From Mycobacterium sp. BK086 (GTDB lineage Bacteria > Actinomycetota > Actinomycetes > Mycobacteriales > Mycobacteriaceae), in assembly GCA_004362315.1 (NCBI GenBank), contig SNWL01000003.1:124001-188000 (forward strand): a DNA stretch of 64,000 nt, in the 5' to 3' direction. The notes under the pieces are model-generated. The model was given only the letters and a program-made list of their open reading frames with translations, made no database searches and had not been told where the DNA came from. This document shows, piece after piece, positions 42,774-51,286 of the stretch. The first letter of the stretch is position 1; the number at the start of each line of letters is the position of its first letter. Made by a program: the position numbers and the translations under genes.

Positions 42774-42886
42774 GTCGAGCTCAGCAGCGTCGCCCGCGCG
42801 CGTTTGCTCAACGGAATCCGTCGTCAAGACGCGCGGTTCGCTGGAGATGAGAGACATACCCGGGTTGGGTAGATTGATTTCCGATC

Positions 42887-45001
42887 ATGCTGACCCCTAC
42901 TCGGACCCCGTTCTATCGCCACGACCTCGACGGGCTTCGCGGTGTCGCGATCGCCCTCGTTGCCGTGTTCCACGTGTGGTTCGGGCGGGTGTCGGGCGGC
43001 GTCGACGTGTTCCTGGTGCTCTCCGGATTCTTCTTCGGCGGTTCACTGTTGCGCACCGCGCTGAACCCCGACTCGTCGCTGTCCCCCTGGCCGGAGATCC
43101 TCCGGCTGGTACGGCGACTGCTGCCGGCACTCGTCGTGGTGCTTGCCGCGGGCGCGGTGTTGACCATCCTGGTGCAGCCTCAGACGCGCTGGGAGACGTT
43201 TGCTGACCAAAGCCTGGCGAGCCTGGGCTACTTCCAGAACTGGGAGCTGTCGGCAACGGCGTCGAACTATCTCCGGGCCGGTGAGGCGGTCAGTCCGCTG
43301 CAACACATCTGGTCAATGTCCGTTCAGGGGCAGTTCTACATTTCGATGCTCGCCGTTGTTTTCGGGTTTGCTTATTTCCTGCGCCGGCGACTCGGCAAAC
43401 GGTTGCGTGTGACTCTTGTGACTTTGCTGGTCACCGTCACGGTCGCGTCATTCGTCTTTGCCGTCATCCTCCACCTCTCCGATCAGACGGCCGCGTACTA
43501 CAACAGCTTCGCCCGCGCCTGGGAGCTGCTGCTCGGCACTCTCGTCGGTGCGGTGGTGCCCTACATCCGGTGGTCGATGTGGCTGCGGACCCTGCTGGCT
43601 AGCGCCGGGCTCGCCGCGATCGTCACGTGCGGCGCCTTCATCGACGGGGTGCGCGAATTCCCCGGCCCGTGGGCGCTGGTGCCCGTCGGCGCGACCGTGC
43701 TGATGATCCTGGCGGCGGCCAACCGACATGCCAGCCCCTCGACGCGCGACCGGCTACCGCTGCCGAGCCGCCTGCTGTCCGCGGCACCGTTGGTGACGCT
43801 GGGCGCGATGGCCTACTCGCTGTACCTGTGGCACTGGCCGCTGCTGATCTTCTGGCTCGCCGCCACCGACAAGAGCCATGCCGGCGTCGTCGACGGCGCG
43901 GTCATCCTGGCGATCTCGGGTGTGCTGGCGTACCTGACGATGCGCTTCGTCGAAGAACCACTGCGCTCCGGTCGGCGCGCCGGTTCGGTACCGAGCCCGC
44001 AGCAGATCACGCTCTCGTGGCGGGCCCGCCTGCGCAGGCCGACGATCGCGCTGGGCACCACCGTGGCACTGCTCGGGGTGGCACTGACGGCGACGTCCTT
44101 CACCTGGCGCGAACACGTCACCGTGCAGCGCGCCAACGGCAAGGAACTGGTCGCACTGTCCACCGACGGCTACCCGGGGGCACGGGCACTGACCCAACAT
44201 GCCCGGGTGCCGAAGCTGCCGATGCGGCCGACTGTGCTGGAGGCACAGAACGACCTGCCGGAGTCCACCAACGACGGCTGCATCAGTGATTTCGACAACA
44301 CCGACGTCATCAACTGCACCTACGGCGACAAGACCGCGACCAGGACGATCGCACTGGCCGGTGGGTCGCACGCCGAGCACTGGATCACCGCGCTGGACGC
44401 GCTGGCCAAGATGCATCACTTCAAGGTCGTCACCTACCTGAAGATGGGTTGCCCGCTGACCACCGAGGAACAACCTCTGGTGATGGGCGACAACCGGCCC
44501 TACCCCAACTGCCACACCTGGAACCAGAAGGTGATGGCCAAACTGATCAGCGACCACCCGAGCTTCGTGTTCACCACGTCGACCCGGCCGTGGAACATCA
44601 AGCCCGGCGACGTGATGCCGTCGACCTATATCGGAATCTGGCAAACGTTGTCGGACAACAATATTCCGATTCTCGCGATGCGCGACACCCCGTGGCTGGT
44701 GCGCAACGGCGCACCCTTCTTCCCGACGGACTGCCTGGCCAAGGGCGGTGACGCGGTGTCCTGCGGGATCGAGCGCTCCGAGGTGCTCTCCGACCGCAAC
44801 CAGACCCTGGACTTCCTGCCGATCTTTCCGCTGATGCGTGTCCTGGATCTCAGCGATGCGGTGTGCCGTGCCGACGTGTGCCGCGCGGTCGAGGGAAATG
44901 TGCTGGTCTACCACGACTCTCATCACATCTCCGCGACCTACATGCGCACCCTGATCCCGGAACTGGGCCGGCAGATGGGTGCGGCCACCGCCTGGTGGTG
45001 A
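42887..45001 (+). CDS. AT3-SGNH acyltransferase (OafA/YrhL type)
   Basis: Inner-membrane O-acyltransferase fused to an SGNH hydrolase-like domain, 704 residues. Residues 1-385 form the acyltransferase-3 domain with about ten helices: RHDLDGLRGVAIALVAVFHVWF holds the catalytic histidine region, then GGVDVFLVLSGFFFGG. A further helix near 390 leads to the extracytoplasmic SGNH domain (about 450-700), with the block I variant ALAGGSHAEHW and the block V YHDSHHISATYM. It would O-acylate an extracytoplasmic glycan or lipid; substrate unknown. The homologue Rv1565c sits, as I recall, in the same place between bioA and treX. Confidence 0.92.
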   Translation: MLTPTRTPFYRHDLDGLRGVAIALVAVFHVWFGRVSGGVDVFLVLSGFFFGGSLLRTALNPDSSLSPWPEILRLVRRLLPALVVVLAAGAVLTILVQPQTRWETFADQSLASLGYFQNWELSATASNYLRAGEAVSPLQHIWSMSVQGQFYISMLAVVFGFAYFLRRRLGKRLRVTLVTLLVTVTVASFVFAVILHLSDQTAAYYNSFARAWELLLGTLVGAVVPYIRWSMWLRTLLASAGLAAIVTCGAFIDGVREFPGPWALVPVGATVLMILAAANRHASPSTRDRLPLPSRLLSAAPLVTLGAMAYSLYLWHWPLLIFWLAATDKSHAGVVDGAVILAISGVLAYLTMRFVEEPLRSGRRAGSVPSPQQITLSWRARLRRPTIALGTTVALLGVALTATSFTWREHVTVQRANGKELVALSTDGYPGARALTQHARVPKLPMRPTVLEAQNDLPESTNDGCISDFDNTDVINCTYGDKTATRTIALAGGSHAEHWITALDALAKMHHFKVVTYLKMGCPLTTEEQPLVMGDNRPYPNCHTWNQKVMAKLISDHPSFVFTTSTRPWNIKPGDVMPSTYIGIWQTLSDNNIPILAMRDTPWLVRNGAPFFPTDCLAKGGDAVSCGIERSEVLSDRNQTLDFLPIFPLMRVLDLSDAVCRADVCRAVEGNVLVYHDSHHISATYMRTLIPELGRQMGAATAWW

Positions 45002-45048
45002 CATCTCGCGCATCGCTGCCGCCACGTCGATAAGGTCGAGAGATGTCA
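44999..45048. repeat. Inverted repeat linking acyltransferase stop and treX start
   Basis: TGACATCTC at 44999-45007 contains the acyltransferase stop; its exact reverse complement GAGATGTCA at 45040-45048 contains the treX ATG. The arms are 32 bases apart. In a read-through RNA they could pair and hide the treX start. Confidence 0.5.
45031..45036 (+). promoter_or_regulatory. Candidate -10 box of treX (leaderless start)
   Basis: TAAGGT fits TANNNT and ends six bases before the treX ATG, which has no clear Shine-Dalgarno. Confidence 0.5.
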
Positions 45049-47187
45049 TCGAGCGAACCCGCACGGACCACGGTGTGGCCCGGTACCGCCTACCCGCTCG
45101 GTGCCACCTACGACGGCGCGGGCACGAATTTCTCGCTGTTCTCCGAGGTGGCCGACCGCGTCGAGCTCTGTCTGATCGCCAAGGACGGCACCGAAACCCG
45201 CATTGAGCTCGACGAAGTGGACGGCTTCGTCTGGCACGCGTACCTGCCGACGATCAATCCCGGCCAGCGCTACGGATTCCGGGTGCACGGCCCCTGGGAC
45301 CCGGCCGCCGGCCACCGGTGCGATCCCAGCAAGCTGCTGCTCGACCCCTACGGTAAGTCGTTCCACGGCGACTTCGAGTTCAGCCAGGCGCTGTACTCCT
45401 ATGACCTCAACGCCGAGGACCTGGCCTCCGGCGGGACTCCGCCGATGGTCGACTCGCTGGGCCACACGATGACGAGCGTGGTCATCAACCCGTTCTTCCA
45501 GTGGGGCTCCGACCACGCGCCGCGCACGCCCTACAACGAGACGATCATCTACGAAGCCCACGTCAAGGGTCTGACCCAAACCCATCCGGGCATCCCCGAG
45601 GAATTGCGCGGCACGTACGCGGGCCTGGGCCACCCGGCGGTGATCGATCACCTCAAAGCCCTCAATGTCACCGCGATCGAGCTGATGCCGGTGCACCAGT
45701 TCATGCACGACCACCGGCTGATCGATCTGGGATTGCGAAACTACTGGGGCTACAACACTTTCGGTTTCCTCGCCCCGCACTATCAGTACGCGGCGACCAG
45801 GCATGCCGGCGGCGCCGTCGCCGAATTCAAGACGATGGTCCGCTCGTTCCACGAGGCCGGCATCGAGGTCATCCTCGATGTCGTCTACAACCACACCGCC
45901 GAGGGCAATCACCTCGGGCCGACGATCAATCTGCGGGGCATCGACAACGCCGCCTACTACCGCCTGATGGACGACGATCTGCGGCTGTATCGCGACTTCA
46001 CCGGTACCGGAAACAGTCTCAACCCCCGGCATCCGCACACACTGCAGCTGATCATGGACTCGCTGCGGTACTGGGTGCTCGACATGCACGTCGACGGTTT
46101 CCGATTCGATCTGGCCTCCACGCTGGCCCGGGAGTTCTACGAGGTCGACCGATTGAGCGCGTTCTTCGACATCGTGCAGCAGGATCCGGTGATCAGTCAG
46201 GTCAAGCTGATCGCCGAGCCGTGGGATGTCGGCGAGGGCGGCTATCAGGTCGGCAACTTCCCCAGCCTGTGGACCGAATGGAACGGCAAGTACCGCGACA
46301 CCGTGCGCGACTACTGGCGCGGCGAACCGGCCACCCTCGGCGAGTTCGCCTCCCGGGTGACGGGCTCCTCGGACCTCTATGAGGCGACCGGTCGCAGGCC
46401 GGGTGCCAGCATCAATTTCGTCACCTGCCACGACGGCTTCACACTGAACGATCTGGTGTCCTACAACGAGAAGCACAACGAGGCCAACGGCGAGGACAAC
46501 CGCGACGGCGAGAGCCACAACCGGTCGTGGAACTGCGGTGTGGAAGGCCCGACCGACGACCCGGAGATCCTTGCGCTGCGTCATCAGCAGATGCGCAATA
46601 TCCTGGTCACCCTGATGCTGTCGCAGGGCACCCCGATGATCGCCCACGGCGACGAGATCGGCCGCACCCAGCACGGCAATAACAATGTCTACTGCCAGGA
46701 TTCGCCGCTGTCTTGGATGGACTGGGACCTGCGCGAGACCAACGCCGATCTACTCGAATTCACCAAGAAGGTGACCGCACTTCGCAAGGCGCACCCCGTC
46801 TTTCGGCGGCGCCGCTTCTTCGACGGCGAGCCGATCCGCAGCGGCGACCAGGTCCGCGACATCGCGTGGCTCACGCCTGCGGGTCAGGAGATGACGCACG
46901 ACGACTGGGGCTCGGGCTTCAAATTCGTGGGCATGTTCCTCAACGGTGATGCCATCCCGGAACCGGACTCGCGCGGCGAACGCGTCGTCGACGACTCGTT
47001 TCTGTTGTGCTTCAACGCCCATGGCAAGCCGATCGACGTCGTCACACCCGACGGCGACTACGCCGAGCAGTGGACGGCGGTCCTGGACACCTCACATGCC
47101 GCAGGCAGCACCGACGCGGTGGTGAAGGCGGGCGAATCGATCACCGTGCCGGGTCGATCGGTTCTGGTGCTTCAAAAGAGCGGCTAG
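45043..47187 (+). CDS. treX: Glycogen debranching enzyme TreX
   Basis: Cleaves alpha-1,6 branches of glycogen-type glucan, giving linear chains for TreY. GH13 enzyme of 714 residues with an N-terminal CBM48-like domain (about 10-150). The catalytic residues read as Asp356 in DGFRFDLAS, Glu392 in LIAEPWDVGEGG and Asp464 in VTCHDGFTLND; NYWGYNTFGFLAPH and VVYNHTAEGNHLGP are also conserved. It heads treX-treY-treZ and appears leaderless. treY starts 17 bases after its stop. Confidence 0.97.
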   Translation: MSSSEPARTTVWPGTAYPLGATYDGAGTNFSLFSEVADRVELCLIAKDGTETRIELDEVDGFVWHAYLPTINPGQRYGFRVHGPWDPAAGHRCDPSKLLLDPYGKSFHGDFEFSQALYSYDLNAEDLASGGTPPMVDSLGHTMTSVVINPFFQWGSDHAPRTPYNETIIYEAHVKGLTQTHPGIPEELRGTYAGLGHPAVIDHLKALNVTAIELMPVHQFMHDHRLIDLGLRNYWGYNTFGFLAPHYQYAATRHAGGAVAEFKTMVRSFHEAGIEVILDVVYNHTAEGNHLGPTINLRGIDNAAYYRLMDDDLRLYRDFTGTGNSLNPRHPHTLQLIMDSLRYWVLDMHVDGFRFDLASTLAREFYEVDRLSAFFDIVQQDPVISQVKLIAEPWDVGEGGYQVGNFPSLWTEWNGKYRDTVRDYWRGEPATLGEFASRVTGSSDLYEATGRRPGASINFVTCHDGFTLNDLVSYNEKHNEANGEDNRDGESHNRSWNCGVEGPTDDPEILALRHQQMRNILVTLMLSQGTPMIAHGDEIGRTQHGNNNVYCQDSPLSWMDWDLRETNADLLEFTKKVTALRKAHPVFRRRRFFDGEPIRSGDQVRDIAWLTPAGQEMTHDDWGSGFKFVGMFLNGDAIPEPDSRGERVVDDSFLLCFNAHGKPIDVVTPDGDYAEQWTAVLDTSHAAGSTDAVVKAGESITVPGRSVLVLQKSG

Positions 47188-47204
47188 CGGGAACAGCCAC
47201 ACCT

Positions 47205-49502
47205 ATGGCCTTCCCGGTGCTGTCCACCTATCGCCTTCAGCTGCGCGGCCCTTCGGCCGGTGACGCTTTCACCTTGGCCGACGCCGAAAAACTCCTCGAC
47301 TACCTCGACGGCCTGGGTGTCACGCACCTGTACCTGTCCCCCATCCTGACCGCGGCCCCGGGCTCCACCCACGGCTACGACGTCACCGATCCCACCGCGG
47401 TGTCCGACGAGCTCGGCGGCCCCGACGGGCTGGCCCGGCTGGCCGAGGCCGCCAAGGCGCGGGGCCTCGGGCTGATCGTCGACATCGTCCCCAACCATGT
47501 CGGGGTGGATCAGCCCGAACGCAATCCGTGGTGGTGGGACGTGCTGCGCCACGGTCGCGATTCGGCCTACGCGGCGTTCTTTGACATCGACTGGTCGGTG
47601 GATCCCGACGGCCGAATCCTGTTGCCGGTGCTGGGTTCTGATGACGATGTGGCCGACCTGACGGTGGACGGCGACACGCTGCGGCTGGGTACTCTCGCGT
47701 TTCCGATCGCTCCCGGCACCGGCGCCGGCAGTGGCGCCGAGGTGCACGACCGGCAGGCGTACAAACTCATCGGCTGGCGCAACGGCGTGTGCGGCTATCG
47801 CCGGTTCTTCTCGATCACCTCGCTGGCGGGGCTGCGCCAGGAGGACCCTGCGGTATTCGAGACATCGCACGCCGAAGTGGCCCGCTGGTTCCGCGACGAT
47901 CTGGTGGACGGGGTGCGCATCGATCACCCCGACGGCCTGACCGACCCGACGGGATACCTTCGGTTGCTCCGCGATCTGATCGGGCCGCGAGCCTGGATCG
48001 TGATCGAGAAGATTCTGGGCGTCGGCGAGCCGCTGGACCCGACCCTGCCGATCGACGGCACCACCGGCTACGACGTGCTGCGCGAGGTGGGCGGCATCTT
48101 CGTCGACCCGACCGGCGCCGAGGCGCTGACCGATCTGGCAGGCGAGGCCGGGTTCGAGTGTTCCTCTGCGCCGGAGATGTTGCGTCAGTTGAAGATCGCC
48201 ACGGCCACCACCACCCTGGCCAGTGAGCTTGCCAGGGTGTGTCGCTCGATCGTCAGCGCCGTGGGTGTTGACCACCCGCAGCTGCCCGATGCGGTGGTCG
48301 CACTGCTCACGAATGTCGGCGTGTACCGGTCGGACTACCTGAATCTCTCGGCATTGCTGTCGGCCGCGTTGGCGCAGACGGTCACCGAGCAGCCGGCGCT
48401 GGCCGCACCGCTGGAACTGGTGTCGGCCGCATTGGTGTCCGCCGAGCCGGCCGCGCGGTTGCAGCAGCTCTGCGGGGCGATGACGGCAAAAGCGGTGGAG
48501 GACTGCTACTTCTACCGCGATCCGCGCCTGGTGTCGCTCAACGAAGTCGGCGGCGAGCCCGAGTGTTTCGGTATCAGTGCCGCCGAGTTCCACCGCAGCG
48601 CCGCTGTCCGCGGCCGGCTGTGGCCGCAATCGATGACCACCCTGTCCACCCACGACACCAAGCGCGGCGAGGATGTCCGCGCGCGGATCGGGGTGCTGTC
48701 GCAGGTGCCGTCGCTGTGGGCCGAGTTCGTGGCCAGCTGGCAGACCACGACGCCGGCACCCGACGCCACGACCGCACTGTTCCTGTTGCAGAACATCTTC
48801 GGGGTGTGGCCCGCTGACGGCGTGGTCACCGATGAGTTGCGCGAGCGGCTGCACGCCTACGCCGAGAAGGCGATCCGCGAGGCCGCGTGGCACACGTCGT
48901 GGAACGACCCGGACACCGAGTTCGAAGACGCCGTGCACTCCTGGCTGGATGCGGTCGTCGACGGCCCGGTCGCCACCGAGCTGACCGGGCTGGTGGTGCA
49001 GCTCGAACCTCATGCGCACAGCGATGCACTGGGCCAGAAGCTACTGGCGTTGACCGTGCCCGGTATCCCGGATGTGTACCAGGGCACCGAATTGTGGGAG
49101 GACAGCCTGGTCGACCCCGACAACCGCCGACCGGTCGACTACGCCGTGCGCGCCGGTGAGCTGGACCGTCTGTCGCACCCCAAGATTCGGGTCGTACGGG
49201 GTGCGTTGCAGGCCCGCCGGGATCGTCCCGACACATTCACGTCAGGTGAGTATCGGCCGGTGCTCGCGACCGGGAGCGCCGCCCACCACGTCGTGGCGTT
49301 CACCCGGGGTTCCGACGTGCTGGTCGCGGTCACCCGCTGGACCGTCCGGCTGCGTCACGACGGCTGGGGTGACACGATTCTGCCGTTGCCGGACGGGGTG
49401 TGGACCGACCGGCTGACCGGTTCACGATTCAGCGGACCGACCCCCGCAGGCGTGGTGTTCGGCGAGCTGCCCGTTGTGCTGTTGGAGAGGTCTGATGCCT
49501 GA
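47205..49502 (+). CDS. treY: Maltooligosyltrehalose synthase
   Basis: Converts the reducing-end alpha-1,4 bond of a maltooligosaccharide to alpha-1,1, making maltooligosyltrehalose. GH13-type enzyme; 765 residues, the mycobacterial length. STYRLQLRGPSAGDAFTLADA and THLYLSPILTAAPGSTHGYDV open the barrel; VDIVPNHVG, DGVRIDHPDGL (nucleophile Asp), WIVIEKILG (acid Glu) and STHDTKRGEDVRAR (third Asp) supply the active site. The stop overlaps the treZ start by eight bases. Confidence 0.97.
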   Translation: MAFPVLSTYRLQLRGPSAGDAFTLADAEKLLDYLDGLGVTHLYLSPILTAAPGSTHGYDVTDPTAVSDELGGPDGLARLAEAAKARGLGLIVDIVPNHVGVDQPERNPWWWDVLRHGRDSAYAAFFDIDWSVDPDGRILLPVLGSDDDVADLTVDGDTLRLGTLAFPIAPGTGAGSGAEVHDRQAYKLIGWRNGVCGYRRFFSITSLAGLRQEDPAVFETSHAEVARWFRDDLVDGVRIDHPDGLTDPTGYLRLLRDLIGPRAWIVIEKILGVGEPLDPTLPIDGTTGYDVLREVGGIFVDPTGAEALTDLAGEAGFECSSAPEMLRQLKIATATTTLASELARVCRSIVSAVGVDHPQLPDAVVALLTNVGVYRSDYLNLSALLSAALAQTVTEQPALAAPLELVSAALVSAEPAARLQQLCGAMTAKAVEDCYFYRDPRLVSLNEVGGEPECFGISAAEFHRSAAVRGRLWPQSMTTLSTHDTKRGEDVRARIGVLSQVPSLWAEFVASWQTTTPAPDATTALFLLQNIFGVWPADGVVTDELRERLHAYAEKAIREAAWHTSWNDPDTEFEDAVHSWLDAVVDGPVATELTGLVVQLEPHAHSDALGQKLLALTVPGIPDVYQGTELWEDSLVDPDNRRPVDYAVRAGELDRLSHPKIRVVRGALQARRDRPDTFTSGEYRPVLATGSAAHHVVAFTRGSDVLVAVTRWTVRLRHDGWGDTILPLPDGVWTDRLTGSRFSGPTPAGVVFGELPVVLLERSDA

Positions 49503-51228
49503 ATTCGCGGTGTGGGCACCACTGCCCAAGCTCGTGCGCCTCGACGTCGACGGGCAGCTGCACGAGATGACGTCCGGCGACGACGGCTGGTGGCGCGCCG
49601 ACGTCGATTGCGCGCCCGATGCCCGTTACGGCTTTGTCCTGGAAGACGATCCGACTGTGCTGCCCGATCCGAGGTCGGCTCGTCAGCCCGACGGCGTGCA
49701 TGAGCGCTCGCAGCGGTGGGATCCTGCGGCGGTGTCGTGGTCGGATCAGCAGTGGGCCGGTCGCTCGATCGAGGGTGCCGTCATCTACGAGCTGCACACC
49801 GGAACATTCACTGACGAGGGCACTTTCGAGGCCGCCATCGAGAAGCTGGACTATCTGGTAGATCTCGGGGTCGACTTCGTCGAGCTGATGCCCGTCAACG
49901 CCTTCAACGGCAGCCACGGCTGGGGATACGACGGTGTGCTGTGGTACGCCGTGCACGAACCCTACGGCGGCCCAGACGGTTTGGCGCGTCTGGTCGATGC
50001 CTGTCATGCCCGCGGGCTCGGCGTGCTGATCGATGCGGTGTTCAACCATTTCGGCCCGTCGGGTAACTACCTTCCCCGGTTCGGACCGTATCTGTCCGCC
50101 GTGAGCAACCCGTGGGGCGAGGGCGTCAACCTCGCCGGGCCGGACGCCGACGAGGTGCGCAACTACATCATCGAATGCGCGCTGCGCTGGATGCGCGACT
50201 TCCACGTCGACGGCCTGCGGCTGGACGCCGTGCACGCGCTCGTCGACAACACGGCCATCCATATCCTCGAGGAACTGTCCGCCGAAACCGATGCGCTCTC
50301 AGCGGTTCTGGGCCGGCCACTGTCGCTGATCGCCGAGAGTGACCTCAACGATCCGCGACTGATCACTCCCCGGGATCGCGGAGGCTACGGCCTGACCGCC
50401 CAATGGGACGACGACATCCATCACGCCATCCACACCGCGGTGTCCGGCGAACGGCAGGGCTACTACGCCGATTTCGGCTCGATGGCCACGCTGGCCAGCA
50501 CCCTGCAGAACGGCTACTTCCACGCGGGCACCTACTCGTCGTTCCGGCACCGAAGGCACGGCAGGCCGCTGGACAGGGCGCTGATCCCGGCCACCCGGCT
50601 GATGGCCTACACCACCACCCACGATCAGGTCGGCAACCGGGCGGTCGGCGATCGGCCCTCGCAAAACCTGGATTTCGGCCAGCTCGCGATCAAAGCCGCG
50701 CTGGTCTTCGGATCGCCCTATACGACAATGCTTTTCATGGGCGAGGAGTGGGGATCGTCTCGACCGTTCCAGTTCTTCAGCTCCCATCCCGAGCCGGAGC
50801 TGGCGATCGCGACGGCCGAGGGACGCAAGGCGGAGTTCGCCGATCACGGGTGGGATGCCGACGATGTGCCAGATCCGCAGGATCCGCAGACCTTCCTGCG
50901 ATCCAAGCTGGACTGGACCGAGATCGCCGGCGGTGACCATGCCCGGCTGCTGGAGTTCTACCGCGGTCTGATCGCGTTGCGCGACGACGAGCCCGACATG
51001 GCAAACGCGTGGCTGGGTGACCTGGTGGTCGACTACGACGAGGACGAGCGCTGGATCGTGATGCGCCGCGGCCGAGTTGCGATCGCCTGCAACCTCGGCG
51101 AGCAAACGGCCAGGGTTCCGGTCACCGGCGAGGTGTTGCTGCACTGGGGTGATCCCGCTGTGAGACCCGGCGGTTCGACCCTGCCCGGCCATTCCGTGCT
51201 GGTAGCGCTGACCGGGGTCGACGCGTGA
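49495..51228 (+). CDS. treZ: Maltooligosyltrehalose trehalohydrolase
   Basis: Releases trehalose from maltooligosyltrehalose. 577 residues: an N-terminal CBM48-like domain (FAVWAPLPKLVRLDVDG), then the GH13 barrel with VELMPVNAFNGSHGWGYDGV, VFNHFGPSGNYLP, GLRLDAVHAL (nucleophile Asp), LIAESDLNDPR (acid Glu) and TTTHDQVGN (third Asp). The ATG overlaps treY by eight bases. The next gene, the large synthase, starts 58 bases after its stop from its own apparent promoter. Confidence 0.97.
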   Translation: MPEFAVWAPLPKLVRLDVDGQLHEMTSGDDGWWRADVDCAPDARYGFVLEDDPTVLPDPRSARQPDGVHERSQRWDPAAVSWSDQQWAGRSIEGAVIYELHTGTFTDEGTFEAAIEKLDYLVDLGVDFVELMPVNAFNGSHGWGYDGVLWYAVHEPYGGPDGLARLVDACHARGLGVLIDAVFNHFGPSGNYLPRFGPYLSAVSNPWGEGVNLAGPDADEVRNYIIECALRWMRDFHVDGLRLDAVHALVDNTAIHILEELSAETDALSAVLGRPLSLIAESDLNDPRLITPRDRGGYGLTAQWDDDIHHAIHTAVSGERQGYYADFGSMATLASTLQNGYFHAGTYSSFRHRRHGRPLDRALIPATRLMAYTTTHDQVGNRAVGDRPSQNLDFGQLAIKAALVFGSPYTTMLFMGEEWGSSRPFQFFSSHPEPELAIATAEGRKAEFADHGWDADDVPDPQDPQTFLRSKLDWTEIAGGDHARLLEFYRGLIALRDDEPDMANAWLGDLVVDYDEDERWIVMRRGRVAIACNLGEQTARVPVTGEVLLHWGDPAVRPGGSTLPGHSVLVALTGVDA

Positions 51229-51272
51229 GTAAATAATTTGTCAAACGCTCAGGTCGTTCTCAGGTTCGGCGG

Positions 51273-51278
51273 TATCGT
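51273..51278 (+). promoter_or_regulatory. Candidate -10 box of the FAAL-PKS gene (leaderless start)
   Basis: TATCGT fits TANNNT and ends eight bases before the GTG at 51287, which lacks a Shine-Dalgarno. It suggests the synthase is transcribed separately from treXYZ; the rest of the 58-base gap has no terminator hairpin. Confidence 0.45.
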
Positions 51279-51286
51279 CATCCGCT

